Shown here: one piece after another, positions 9,301-16,241 of the stretch
How the letters are laid out: each line of letters starts with the position of its first letter
Position numbering within the stretch: position 1 is the stretch's first letter
Assembly (NCBI RefSeq): GCF_023515955.1
Contig: NZ_CP097322.1
Span: 2,172,001 to 2,236,000 of the forward strand
Length of the DNA: 64,000 nt
Direction of reading: 5' to 3'
DNA from: Streptomyces sp. RerS4
Lineage (GTDB): Bacteria; Actinomycetota; Actinomycetes; Streptomycetales; Streptomycetaceae
Notes under the pieces: generated by a model
The model's input: only the letters and a program-made list of their open reading frames with translations
Told to the model about the DNA's origin: nothing
Database searches by the model: none
Made by a program: the position numbers and the translations under genes

Positions 9301-9435
9301 CATCGGCAGTTCGATGGACGGCAGCAACTGCTGCTTGAGCTGGGGAATGGCTATGGCACCGAAGAGGAGCGCGACGATCGACACGAGGCCGATCAGCGCT
9401 CTCTGGGCGAGGCTGAAGCGGGACAGCCAGGACAT
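6325..9435 (-). CDS. RND-superfamily efflux permease (AcrB/HAE1-like)
   Basis: This inner-membrane proton-driven pump has about 1036 residues, normal for AcrB-type RND permeases. The first membrane segment is ALIGLVSIVALLFGAIAIP, followed by the periplasmic-type porter signature PSIELPMVSV and PGASPD-like YQGASPDVVEKQV. A second loop duplicates this domain (TPLLKTNFFDQGDQD). The fourth membrane segment has the paired aspartates of the proton relay (GRVVDDSIVVLENI). The start is taken at MSWLSRFS (9435), after GAGAGA; an ATG at 9474 would add 13 residues. No membrane-fusion or outer-membrane partner is encoded nearby, as expected in a Gram-positive. A response-regulator gene lies 186 bp upstream on the same strand and may control it. 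Substrate unknown. Confidence 0.9.
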   Translation of the reverse strand: MSWLSRFSLAQRALIGLVSIVALLFGAIAIPQLKQQLLPSIELPMVSVLAPYQGASPDVVEKQVVEPIEATLKGVDGITGITSTASEGNALIRATFDYGDSGTKQLVADVQQAVNRARAKLPSDVDPQVVAGSTDDIPTVVLAVTADKDQQALADQLNRSVVPVLEDIDGVGQVSVDGVRDLQVTITPDDAKLAAAGLDAMKLAEGLKAGGATVPAGSFDEEGKNRTVRVGSGYTSLAQLEDLRLTAGAGRPAVRLGDVAAVKQEPAKADSITRTNGKPSLALVLTMDKDGSAVAISDAVKDKLPELRSTLGSGAELTVVSDQGPAVARSISGLTTEGLLGLAFAVIVILVFLTSIRSTLVTAVSIPLSVVLALIVLWTRDLSLNMLTLGALTIAIGRVVDDSIVVLENIKRHLGYGEEREAAIITAVKEVAGAVTSSTLTTVAVFLPIGLVGGMIGELFGSFSLTVTAALLASLLVSLTVVPVLSFWFLRAPKGTSADPERARREAEEKEARSRLQRFYVRVLGFATRRRLTSVAIAIVVLVVTFGMTPLLKTNFFDQGDQDVLTVKQQLPVGTSLAASDEAARKVEKVLDSVEGVKDHQVTVGSSGFLAAFGGGTGTNQASFQVTLEDASQSDAVKRRIQDALGRVDGIGDTSLSAGGGFGGQNLSVVVKAGDADILNKAAEQVRAEVATLKDVTDVQSDLAQSVPRISVTATPKAAEAGLNQAALGAVVAQAVRGNPVGKAVLENTERDILVRSAHPAGTLAQLQALPVGPVKLGDIAEVKIVPGPVAMTRIDGARAATITAKPVGENTGAISSALQTKLKALDLPEGATAAIGGVSEDQDEAFGSLGLAMLAAIAIVFMLLVATFRSLIQPLILLVSIPFAATGALGLLLVTGTPLGVPAMIGMLMLIGIVVTNAIVLIDLVNQYRAQGLGVVEAVIEGGRHRLRPILMTALATIFALLPMALGVTGEGGFISQPLAVVVIGGLISSTLLTLLLVPTLYTMVELRKERRRAKKTARLTLVAPPTTEEEPATV

Positions 9436-9621
9436 GGATGTGGGATCTCTCTGCAGTGGCGTATGCGAGCTCATGCCGGGCGGTGCGGCGCGCGCGAGGG
9501 CTCTTCAGCCTCGCCCACGCCGCCACGCCCCGGCGTCGATCCCAGGTGCCGTCCTTATGTGCGGCATACCGCGTCCGCAGTACGTCCCCCGTACTCCGCG
9601 CGCCGCCGAGACCGGGGGGGC

Positions 9622-10338
9622 TCAGTCGGAGCGGGGCCGGACCAGTCCCGATTCGTACGCGATGACCACCAATTGCGCCCGGTCGCGGGCGCCGAGCTTG
9701 GCCATGGCCCGGTTGACGTGGGTCTTGACGGTCAGCGGGCTGACCTCCAGCCGGGCGGCGATGCCGTCGTTGGGGAGTCCGGCGGCGACGTGGACGAGCA
9801 CCTCGCGCTCGCGTCCGGTCAGCGTGGCGAGCCGTTCGGCGTGCGCCGAGCCGGTGACGGGGGCGTCGGCGTGGCCGCCCTGGGCGAGGAAGCTGGCGAT
9901 GAGCCCCTTGGTCGCGGCCGGGGAGAGCAGGGCCTCGCCGGCGGCGGCGACGCGGATGGCGTTGAGCAGTTCGTCGGGCTCGGCACCCTTGCCGAGGAAA
10001 CCCGAGGCGCCGGCGCGCAGCGCCTGGACGACGTACTCGTCCACCTCGAAGGTCGTCAGCATGACGACGCGGACGGCGGACAGTTCCGGGTCGGCGGTGA
10101 TCATGCGGGTGGCGGCGAGTCCGTCGGTGCCGGGCATGCGGATGTCCATCAGGACGACGTCGGCCCGCCGGTCACGGGCCAGGGCGTAGGCCTGGGCTCC
10201 GTCGGAGGCCTCGCCGATGACCCGCATGTCGGGCTCCGAGTCGACGAGCACCTTGAACGCGGAGCGCAGCAGCGCCTGGTCGTCGGCGAGCAGGACTCGG
10301 ATCGGGCTTACGGCGTGGGCGTCGGCAGGCTCGGTCAT
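9622..10338 (-). CDS. LuxR-family (NarL-type) response regulator
   Basis: The 238-residue regulator has an N-terminal receiver with acidic pair D19/D20, phospho-acceptor D65 (VVLMDIRMPG), the switch Thr in MLTTFE and the Lys in GFLGKG. A C-terminal LuxR helix-turn-helix follows (about 170-235, LTGREREVLVHVAAG and VSPLTVKTHVNR). The start at 10338 (MTEPADAH) removes a non-conserved upstream extension. No histidine kinase is adjacent. The only kinase in the window is at 20817-22040 and belongs to the HisKA_3 class that normally pairs with NarL regulators. The RND pump gene lies directly downstream, and the divergent hydrolase gene starts 116 bp away, so both are candidate targets. Confidence 0.92.
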   Translation of the reverse strand: MTEPADAHAVSPIRVLLADDQALLRSAFKVLVDSEPDMRVIGEASDGAQAYALARDRRADVVLMDIRMPGTDGLAATRMITADPELSAVRVVMLTTFEVDEYVVQALRAGASGFLGKGAEPDELLNAIRVAAAGEALLSPAATKGLIASFLAQGGHADAPVTGSAHAERLATLTGREREVLVHVAAGLPNDGIAARLEVSPLTVKTHVNRAMAKLGARDRAQLVVIAYESGLVRPRSD

Positions 10339-10454
10339 GTGCCCAGAGTAGGGGCGTGGACGAACCGGTCCCCCGGTGGACCGTGCCCCGGCCGGCCATT
10401 GCGAAGATCGTTTCCGTGGGGGTCGTACGGGCCTCCGGACAGGGGAAGGCAACG

Positions 10455-11351
10455 ATGGCCGCACACATCGGCCGCTTCACGGACGACGCTGCGCGGGCAC
10501 GCGTCCTGGCCGCCTACGACCGGGCCATGGCGTACTGGCCCGAGCCGCGCGAGGAGCTGGACGTCCCCACCGGTTTCGGCAGGACCCGGGTCCACACCTA
10601 CGGTGCGGGTGACCGGACACCGGTGGTGCTCCTGCACGGGCAGAGCGCGACGCCTGCCGAATGGGCTCCGCACATCGTCGCGTTGGCCGGGCAGGGCCGC
10701 CGCGTACTGGCCGTCGACCGCGTGGGCGACCCGGGATACAGCACGCAGGTCCGCCGGATCGGCGACGCCGACGACACGGCCGCCTGGCTGGAGGAGACCC
10801 TCACCGGGCTGGGCCTGGAGCAGGTCCACCTGATCGGGCACTCGTACGGTGGCGGCGTCGCGCTGCGGCACGCCGCGCGCAAGCCGGAGCGCGTGGCCTC
10901 CGTGACGGTGTACGACCCGCCCCGGGCCCTGGCCCCGCTCAGGCCGGGCTTCCTACTGGGCTCCGTCGCCGCCTTCATGAGCGGCTCCGAGAGCCTCCAA
11001 CGCCGTTGGTTCGCCGGTCTCATCGGTGAGACGGGCGCGCCCGCGGAGGAGGCCGAGGCACAGTTGCGGCTGTCGCTGGAGGCGATACGCGGCTTCAGGG
11101 TCGGACTGCCGCAGCCACAGCGCATGAGCGATGAGGAGTTGCGCTCGGTCGCCGCGCCCGCCCTCGTCCTGCTGGGCGGCGCCGACCGCGTGATGGACTC
11201 CCTCCGCGCCGAGGCCCGTGCGCGTCGCCTGATCCCGAACGTCCGGACCGAGGTCGTCCCCGGCGCCGGACACGGCATCCCCGTGAGCACCTTCAACACC
11301 CGGGTTCCCGAGTTCCTCCACGACACGGAGGAGTCCCGCAGGAGCGGGTGA
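10455..11351 (+). CDS. Alpha/beta hydrolase
   Basis: This 298-residue protein starts at the ATG at 10455, which has GGGGAAGG 6 nt upstream; the frame is open further upstream without conserved sequence. The alpha/beta-hydrolase features are the oxyanion-hole HGQSATPAEW, the nucleophile elbow GHSYGGG, the acidic residue in LLGGADRVM and the catalytic His in GAGHGIP. There is no signal peptide, so it is cytoplasmic. The substrate is not predictable; esterase, epoxide hydrolase and C-C hydrolase remain possible. It is divergent from the response regulator and converges on cobS with only 3 bp between stop codons. Confidence 0.9.
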   Translation: MAAHIGRFTDDAARARVLAAYDRAMAYWPEPREELDVPTGFGRTRVHTYGAGDRTPVVLLHGQSATPAEWAPHIVALAGQGRRVLAVDRVGDPGYSTQVRRIGDADDTAAWLEETLTGLGLEQVHLIGHSYGGGVALRHAARKPERVASVTVYDPPRALAPLRPGFLLGSVAAFMSGSESLQRRWFAGLIGETGAPAEEAEAQLRLSLEAIRGFRVGLPQPQRMSDEELRSVAAPALVLLGGADRVMDSLRAEARARRLIPNVRTEVVPGAGHGIPVSTFNTRVPEFLHDTEESRRSG

Positions 11352-11354
11352 CCG

Positions 11355-12176
11355 TCAGCCCAGGGCGAGGACGAGCAGGACGGTGGTCGCCGAGACCTCG
11401 GCCAGGGCGCCGAAGACGTCCCCGGTGACCCCCTCGAAGCGGCGGACGCAGCGGCGCAGCAGCAGGTTCGCGACGAACAGGGCCGCCAGGACCGCGGCGG
11501 CGGCGCGGGCGGCCGCCGGGAGGCCCAGCGGAAGAGCGGCCGCCGCGGCGGCCACCGTCGTGAGGGCGGCCAACGCGCCCGCCGTGGCGCGCGGGACCAC
11601 GCCGGCGACGGCGGCGCCGAGGCCTTCGGGGCGGGCCGGCGGGACGCCCTCTCGGGAGGCCAGGGTCATGGCGAGGCGGGCGGTGACGGCGGCGGTGACG
11701 GCGGCGAGGCCGCCGCGCACCCAGCTGTCGGCGTAGGCGTCGGACAGGGCGGCGACCTGCACCAGCAGCAGCATCACCAGGGCCACGACGCCGAAGGGGC
11801 CGATGTCGGACTGCTTCATGATCCGCAGGGCGGTTTCGGCGGGTTTGGCGCTGCCCAGGCCGTCGGCGGTGTCGGCGAGGCCGTCCAGGTGCAGCCCGCG
11901 CGTCAGGGCCGCCGGGACGGCGACGGTGACGGCCGCCGCGAGCAGGGGTCCGCCGTCGAGGAGCAGCAGGAGCGTGCCGGGGAGGGCGGCGAGCAGGCCG
12001 ACGGCGAGGCCGGCGAGGGGGGCGCAGGCCATGCCGGTGCGGGCGGCGGGCCGGTCCCAGCGGGTGATCCGGGCGGGGAGCACGGTCAACGTGCCGAACG
12101 CGAAGCGGATCCCGTCGAGGAGGGAGGCCCGTTCGGCGGGCGGCACCGGCGCTGGATCATCGATCGAATCTGTCAT
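11355..12176 (-). CDS. cobS: Adenosylcobinamide-GDP ribazoletransferase (cobalamin synthase) CobS
   Basis: CobS joins adenosylcobinamide-GDP to alpha-ribazole(-phosphate), the last assembly step of the cobalamin nucleotide loop, in the membrane. The 273-residue protein has the N-terminal block FAFGTLTVLPAR, the conserved LHLDGLADTADGLG with its acidic residues, then IMKQSDIGPFGV, and Ala- and Leu-rich membrane segments through the C terminus. The start is set at MTDSIDDP (12176); the frame extends to 12230 without conservation. Its partners cobU and cobT are at 16-18.7 kb on the other strand, so the cob genes here are split by the psp and methyltransferase genes. In M. tuberculosis cobT and cobS are adjacent. 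Confidence 0.95.
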   Translation of the reverse strand: MTDSIDDPAPVPPAERASLLDGIRFAFGTLTVLPARITRWDRPAARTGMACAPLAGLAVGLLAALPGTLLLLLDGGPLLAAAVTVAVPAALTRGLHLDGLADTADGLGSAKPAETALRIMKQSDIGPFGVVALVMLLLVQVAALSDAYADSWVRGGLAAVTAAVTARLAMTLASREGVPPARPEGLGAAVAGVVPRATAGALAALTTVAAAAAALPLGLPAAARAAAAVLAALFVANLLLRRCVRRFEGVTGDVFGALAEVSATTVLLVLALG

Positions 12177-12246
12177 CGGCGCGAACGCTACCCGCTTACG
12201 GTGGGCGGTAAATTGCGCATTAGATGTCAAATCGGGAGCTGGTGTC

Positions 12247-13017
12247 GTGGGTCACTGGTGGTATCGCAACATCATCGAGCCGGGCAAGCTGCCGCTCCTG
12301 TTGGCGTTGCTGTCCTTCGTGACGTCGTTCCTGGTCACGCGCGTGATCACGCGGCTCATCCGGGCCGGGAAGGGCCCGTTCAAGAACATCACGCCGGGCG
12401 GGCTGCACGTCCACCACGTGGTGCCGGGCGTCGTGCTGGTGATCATCGGAGGCTTCGGGGCGATCGGCACCGGCGCCCACAGCTTCGGGGCGGGGCTGTC
12501 GGCGGTGCTGTTCGGGCTGGGCGCGGGGCTGGTGCTGGACGAGTTCGCGCTGATCCTGCACCTGGACGACGTCTACTGGAGCGAGCAGGGACGCAAGAGC
12601 GTGGAGGTCGTCGTCCTGACGGCGGCCGTGGTCGCGCTCGTGCTGGGCGGCTTCCTGCCCTTCGGCGTCAACGAACTCACCACGGACGAACGCCACAGCC
12701 GCGGTCTGGTGGTCATGAACACCGCGACGAACTTCTTCCTCGCCCTGGTCGCCCTGTGGAAGGGCAAACCGCGCACGGCGGTGTTCGGGACGGTCATCCC
12801 CTTCGTGGCGCTGATCGGCGCGCTCCGCCTGGCCCGACCCGATTCGCCCTACGCGCGGAAGTTCTACGGGAACCGGCCGCGCGCCCGCGCCAAGGCCGCG
12901 CTACGGGCCTTCCACCACGACCGGCGCTGGGCGCGACCGCGCCGCCGGTTCGAGAACTTCATCGCCGGCACCCCCGACCCCGTCGGCACCCCCGACCCGG
13001 ACCGCGACCGGTCGTGA
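12247..13017 (+). CDS. Integral membrane protein of unknown function
   Basis: The GTG start at 12247 follows GGGAG by 8 nt and gives 256 residues beginning GHWWYRNI. About five hydrophobic segments are visible (LLLALLSFVTSFLVTRVI, VVPGVVLVIIGGFGAIG, SAVLFGLGAGLVLDEFALIL, VVVLTAAVVALVLGGFLPF and VFGTVIPFVALIGALRL). The His cluster GLHVHHVVPG and the acidic HLDDVYW are unusual and might bind metal, but no family is recognised. The C-terminal 50 residues are Arg- and Pro-rich and cytoplasmic. It is divergent from cobS, with 70 bp between starts. Such proteins occur widely in Streptomyces without assigned function. Confidence 0.8.
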   Translation: MGHWWYRNIIEPGKLPLLLALLSFVTSFLVTRVITRLIRAGKGPFKNITPGGLHVHHVVPGVVLVIIGGFGAIGTGAHSFGAGLSAVLFGLGAGLVLDEFALILHLDDVYWSEQGRKSVEVVVLTAAVVALVLGGFLPFGVNELTTDERHSRGLVVMNTATNFFLALVALWKGKPRTAVFGTVIPFVALIGALRLARPDSPYARKFYGNRPRARAKAALRAFHHDRRWARPRRRFENFIAGTPDPVGTPDPDRDRS

Positions 13018-13018
13018 G

Positions 13019-13066
13019 CCGCGAAGGGCCCGCACCCCGGTGACTTCGGGTGCGGGCCCTTCGCGG
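13019..13066. terminator. Hairpin terminator between convergent genes
   Basis: A perfect 19-bp stem, 13019-13037 with 13048-13066 (CCGCGAAGGGCCCGCACCC and complement), sits around a 10-nt loop between the membrane-protein and PspA-associated gene stops. Confidence 0.85.
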
Positions 13067-13072
13067 TCGGTG

Positions 13073-13351
13073 TCAGCCCGGGATCAGGCCGTCGTCGCCG
13101 AGGAGCTCCCGGACCTCGTCCAGCGTCGCGTCCGGGGCGGGGAGGATCAGCTCGGACGGCTCCAGCGCGTCGTCCGGGAGCGGTGTGCCCAGCCGCCGCA
13201 CGGCGTCCAGGAGCGCGCCGAGCGTGCGCCGGAAACCGGACTCGTCGCCGCTCTCCATCTCTTCGAGGAGTTCGTCGTCCAGCTTGTTGAGCTCGGCGAA
13301 GTGGCCGTCGGCCACCTTCACCTGGCCCTCCCCCATGATGCGGACAATCAT
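13073..13351 (-). CDS. PspA-associated protein (PspAA-type, 92 aa)
   Basis: The small acidic protein starts MIVRIMGEGQVKV. That beginning, its length and its place 13 bp downstream of pspA fit the PspA-associated PspAA family of actinobacteria. It has no membrane segment. The C-terminal half is rich in Asp, Glu and Leu. In the Psp envelope-stress response PspA binds damaged membrane, and the small partner is thought to modulate it; that is family knowledge, not visible here. It is almost certainly co-transcribed with pspA, and a strong hairpin follows its stop. Confidence 0.8.
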   Translation of the reverse strand: MIVRIMGEGQVKVADGHFAELNKLDDELLEEMESGDESGFRRTLGALLDAVRRLGTPLPDDALEPSELILPAPDATLDEVRELLGDDGLIPG

Positions 13352-13364
13352 GACGGGCCCCGTC

Positions 13365-14159
13365 CTACTGCTTGTCGAACCGGTGCTGGGTCTGGGACGT
13401 CTGGGCCGTGCCCGGCGCGCCGCCCTCGATGGCCTGCTGCTGCGCGGACGGGCCGCCGGCCAGCTCGGCCTTCATGCGCTGGAGCTCCAGCTCCACGTCG
13501 GTGCCGCCGGAGAGCCGGTCGAGCTCGGCCTGGATGTCGTCCTTGGAACCCAGACCGCTCTGGTCGTCCAGGGCGCCGGAGGCGAGCAGCTCGTCGATCG
13601 CGCCGGCGCGGGCCTGGAGCTGGGCCGTCTTGTCCTCGGCCCGCTGGATGGCCAGGCCGACGTCGCTCATCTCCTCCGAGATGCCGGAGAAGGACTCCGC
13701 GATGCGGGTCTGCGCCTGGGCCGCGGTGTAGGTGGCCTTGATGGTCTCCTTCTTCGTCCGGAAGGCGTCCACCTTGGCCTGCAGGCGCTGGGAGGCGAGG
13801 GTGAGCTTCTCCTCCTCGCCCTGGAGGGTCTGGTGCTGCGCCTCCAGGTCGCTGACCTGCTGCTGGAGGGCGGCGCGGCGGGAGAGGGCCTCGCGGGCGA
13901 GGTCCTCACGGCCCAGTGCGAGCGCCTTGCGGCCCTGGTCCTCCAGCTTGGCGGACTGGCCCTGGAGCTGGTTCAGCTGGAGTTCCAGGCGCTTGCGGGA
14001 GGTCGCCACGTCGGCGACGCCCCGGCGGACCTTCTGCAGCAGCTCCAGCTGCTTCTGATAGGAGTAGTCGAGGGTCTCGCGCGGGTCCTCGGCCCGGTCC
14101 AGGGCCTTGTTCGCCTTCGCGCGGAAGATCATCCCCATACGCTTCATGACACCGCTCAT
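13365..14159 (-). CDS. pspA: Phage shock protein A (PspA/IM30/Vipp1 family)
   Basis: This 264-residue, largely helical protein is a peripheral-membrane ESCRT-III-like PspA family member. The N terminus MKRMGMIFRAKANKALDRAEDP is the amphipathic lipid-binding helix and its follow-on. Residues about 30-200 are continuous heptad-rich coiled coil (KQLELLQKVRRGV, RKRLELQLNQLQ, EEKLTLASQRLQAKVDAFRTKKE). The C-terminal 50 residues hold a Gly/Ala/Gln-rich tail. It is expected to form oligomers on stressed membrane. The start could also be the Met at residue 5. The 287-bp region upstream is shared with the divergent DUF3043 gene. No PspF- or PspC-like regulator is present next to it. Confidence 0.93.
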   Translation of the reverse strand: MSGVMKRMGMIFRAKANKALDRAEDPRETLDYSYQKQLELLQKVRRGVADVATSRKRLELQLNQLQGQSAKLEDQGRKALALGREDLAREALSRRAALQQQVSDLEAQHQTLQGEEEKLTLASQRLQAKVDAFRTKKETIKATYTAAQAQTRIAESFSGISEEMSDVGLAIQRAEDKTAQLQARAGAIDELLASGALDDQSGLGSKDDIQAELDRLSGGTDVELELQRMKAELAGGPSAQQQAIEGGAPGTAQTSQTQHRFDKQ

Positions 14160-14446
14160 GGGCTTCGCGCGCCCCCTTCTGACGGACTTCGCTCCAGGTC
14201 ACCAACAGTCGCGGTCCTCGGTCACCCGTGAGGACCACCACAGAACCCACAGTACGGGCCCTGTCTCCATTACCGCACTGTTCGAGTGCGGATGCGCTCC
14301 TCCTCCAGGACGACTACACCCGCGCCGTGTCAGGCGTAAGGAGTAGGTGATCCCCGAGAGTCGGGTACCCCGTAAGACGCCCGCCGTTGTCGGATCGTTC
14401 CCCACCGAGGTGGGGCCCGTGCCCGCGACCACGTAGGCTTGCCGTT

Positions 14447-15046
14447 GTGTTTGGTAGCCGCTCCTCCAAGGAAGAGAAGGCCGCCGCCGCCGACAAGGTG
14501 AGCGCCGACCTCTCGCAGCCCCGTGACCCGCAGGCCCCGAAGGGCCGCCCGACGCCGAAGCGTGCTGTGGCCCAGTCGCAGCGCAAGGCCGTGGTGGCCT
14601 CGACCGGCAACCGCAAGGAGGACGCCAAGCGAGCCCGTGAGCGTCGCCGCGAAGAGATGGCCAAGCAGCGCGAGGCCCTGGCCAGCGGTGACGAGCGCTA
14701 CCTGCCCGCCCGCGACAAGGGGCCGGTGCGCCGGTTCGTCCGCGACTTCGTGGACTCCCGCTTCTCCGTCGCCGAGATGTTCCTGCCGCTCGCGGTGATC
14801 ATCCTGGTGCTCAGCATGGTGCGGGTCCCCTCGATCCAGAACATCGCGCTGATGCTCTGGCTCGGCGTGATCGTCCTGATCGTCGTCGACTCCATCGGGC
14901 TGGTGTTCCGCCTGCGCAAGGCGCTCACCACCCGCTTCCCGAACGAGCCCCGCCGCGGCGCCGTCGCGTACGGTCTCATGCGCACCCTCCAGATGCGCCG
15001 ACTGCGTCTGCCCAAGCCGCAGGTCAAGCGCGGGGAACGACCCTGA
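14447..15046 (+). CDS. DUF3043 domain membrane protein
   Basis: The 199-residue protein has a highly charged N-terminal 95 residues (runs of Lys, Arg, Ala and Glu such as KRARERRREEMAKQRE). Two membrane segments follow near residues 110-150 (MFLPLAVIILVLSMV and NIALMLWLGVIVLIVVDSI), then a basic C-terminal tail. This is the DUF3043 architecture, found across actinobacteria and of unknown role. TAGGCT at 14435-14440 would place the start point very close to the GTG at 14447 and there is no ribosome site, so the message is probably leaderless. The stop overlaps the apparent CTG start of the methyltransferase, which suggests coupling. The 287-bp interval before it contains only promoter-like sequence. 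Confidence 0.88.
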   Translation: MFGSRSSKEEKAAAADKVSADLSQPRDPQAPKGRPTPKRAVAQSQRKAVVASTGNRKEDAKRARERRREEMAKQREALASGDERYLPARDKGPVRRFVRDFVDSRFSVAEMFLPLAVIILVLSMVRVPSIQNIALMLWLGVIVLIVVDSIGLVFRLRKALTTRFPNEPRRGAVAYGLMRTLQMRRLRLPKPQVKRGERP

Positions 15047-15864
15047 GCCGAGCGACGCCCGGATCGGACGGGGCGTCGCCGGAGGGCTTCTCGGGGGGAG
15101 CCCGGCTCTGGCTGGAGGGTCTGGGGGGACTGCGCAACGCCGTCCGCCAGGAACTCGTGGGCCGGCAGGTCGAGGAACAGATCACGCACCGCTTCCCGGT
15201 CGGGCAGCGGCTGCGGGTCCTCGACGTCGGCATGGGCCAGGGCACCCAGGCGTTGCGGCTCGCCCGTGCCGGGCACAAGGTCACCGGCCTGGAGCAGGAC
15301 CCGGCCATGCTGGCGGTGGCGCACGCGGCGCTGGCCGCCGAGCCCGCCGGGATCCGCGACCGGGTCAGCCTGCTGGAGGGCGACGGCCGCGAGACGGGCG
15401 CGCACTTCGGGCCGGGCAGCTTCGACGTGGTGCTCTGCCACGGCGTCCTGATGTACGTGTCCGAGGCGGACGCGATGCTCGCCGGGCTGGCCCGGATGCT
15501 CGCGCCGGGCGGCCTGCTGTCCCTGCTGGTGCGCAACGGGGACGCGCTCGCGCTGCGACCCGGCCTCGCCGGTGACTGGACGGGCGCGCTGGCCGCCTTC
15601 GACACGGTCGACTACACGAACCGGCTCGGCCTGGAGGTACGGGCGGACCGGCTGGCCGACCTGACGGCCACCCTGTCGGCGATCGGCGCCCCGCTGCACG
15701 CCTGGTACGGCGTAAGGGTCTTCACCGACGGCACGGAGGCCGGCGCGGCGCTGCCGCCGGAGGTGGAACTGGAGCGGCTGCTCGCCGCCGAGGAGCGCGC
15801 CGGCCGCACCGACCCCTACCGTTCGGTGGCGGCGCTGCTGCACCTGTGCGGCGTACGGGGTTAG
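15043..15864 (+). CDS. SAM-dependent class I methyltransferase with an apparent CTG start
   Basis: The Rossmann-type core begins with motif I VLDVGMGQGTQALRLA and continues with motif II TGLEQDP, an acidic post II region and LCHGVLMYV. The first ATG, GTG or TTG in frame is GTG 15157, but the reading frame upstream has coding character and an amphipathic segment (ARLWLEGLGGLRNAVRQEL) that, as I recall, homologues share. Upstream there is no ATG, GTG or TTG, only CTG at 15043, with GGGGAA 5 nt before it and a CTGA overlap with the DUF3043 stop. Start at 15043 gives 273 residues, and 15157 gives 235. The methyl acceptor is unknown. The pairing with DUF3043 suggests a linked role. Confidence 0.82.
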   Translation: MSRATPGSDGASPEGFSGGARLWLEGLGGLRNAVRQELVGRQVEEQITHRFPVGQRLRVLDVGMGQGTQALRLARAGHKVTGLEQDPAMLAVAHAALAAEPAGIRDRVSLLEGDGRETGAHFGPGSFDVVLCHGVLMYVSEADAMLAGLARMLAPGGLLSLLVRNGDALALRPGLAGDWTGALAAFDTVDYTNRLGLEVRADRLADLTATLSAIGAPLHAWYGVRVFTDGTEAGAALPPEVELERLLAAEERAGRTDPYRSVAALLHLCGVRG

Positions 15865-15889
15865 ACCGAATTCGACCGGCTTGGACCGT

Positions 15890-15923
15890 CTTCGTCGAGG
15901 CCCGGGATCGGGCCTCGACGAAG
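15890..15923. terminator. Bidirectional hairpin terminator
   Basis: A perfect 15-bp stem, 15890-15904 (CTTCGTCGAGGCCCG) with 15909-15923, around a 4-nt loop. It lies between the methyltransferase stop and the convergent 69-residue gene. Confidence 0.85.
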
Positions 15924-15938
15924 GTCACCGCACGGGTG

Positions 15939-16148
15939 TCAGGCCTCCGCGGCCGCGCGCAGGCTCATCACGTAGATCTGCGAGTCGTCCTCGAAGAGGG
16001 TGACCTGCTCGGCGCCGCCGTCGAGGAGCTCCTTCCAGACCTCACCGATCCACGATTCCGCGTCCCCCTGGGTGGTGAACTCCTCCGGTTCCACCGCCGG
16101 GGTCGTCTCGGTGCCGTCGGCCTTCTCGAACCGCCACGTCCACGCCAT
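15939..16148 (-). CDS. Small conserved hypothetical protein (69 aa)
   Basis: This acidic 69-residue protein begins MAWTWRFEKADG and ends in an Ala/Glu tail. It has four Trp residues and alternating hydrophobic positions (EQVTLFEDDSQIYVMSL) that look like a small alpha/beta fold. There is no export signal. Coding character is strong. It is divergent from cobU with 93 bp between starts, and the strong hairpin at 15890 follows its stop. I recognise homologues as a common Streptomyces small protein without assigned role. Function unknown. Confidence 0.75.
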   Translation of the reverse strand: MAWTWRFEKADGTETTPAVEPEEFTTQGDAESWIGEVWKELLDGGAEQVTLFEDDSQIYVMSLRAAAEA

Positions 16149-16241
16149 GTCCGCCTCCGTTGCTCGTCCGCTTCTCACGTTGAGTCTGCCCGCAGAGTAG
16201 CCGGGCGCGCACCAGTGCCGGGGACGCGGGAAGATCTCCGT

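Noticed and set aside
5818..10833. A 1671-codon open frame on the plus strand across the RND pump and response-regulator genes
   Set aside because: Low-complexity Gly/Arg/Asp/Ala composition, no domain, and it lies antisense to genes with clear motifs; a by-product of extreme third-position GC.
15157..15864. GTG 15157 as the methyltransferase start
   Set aside because: It would remove an upstream segment with coding character; CTG 15043 with its ribosome site fits better, though this remains open.
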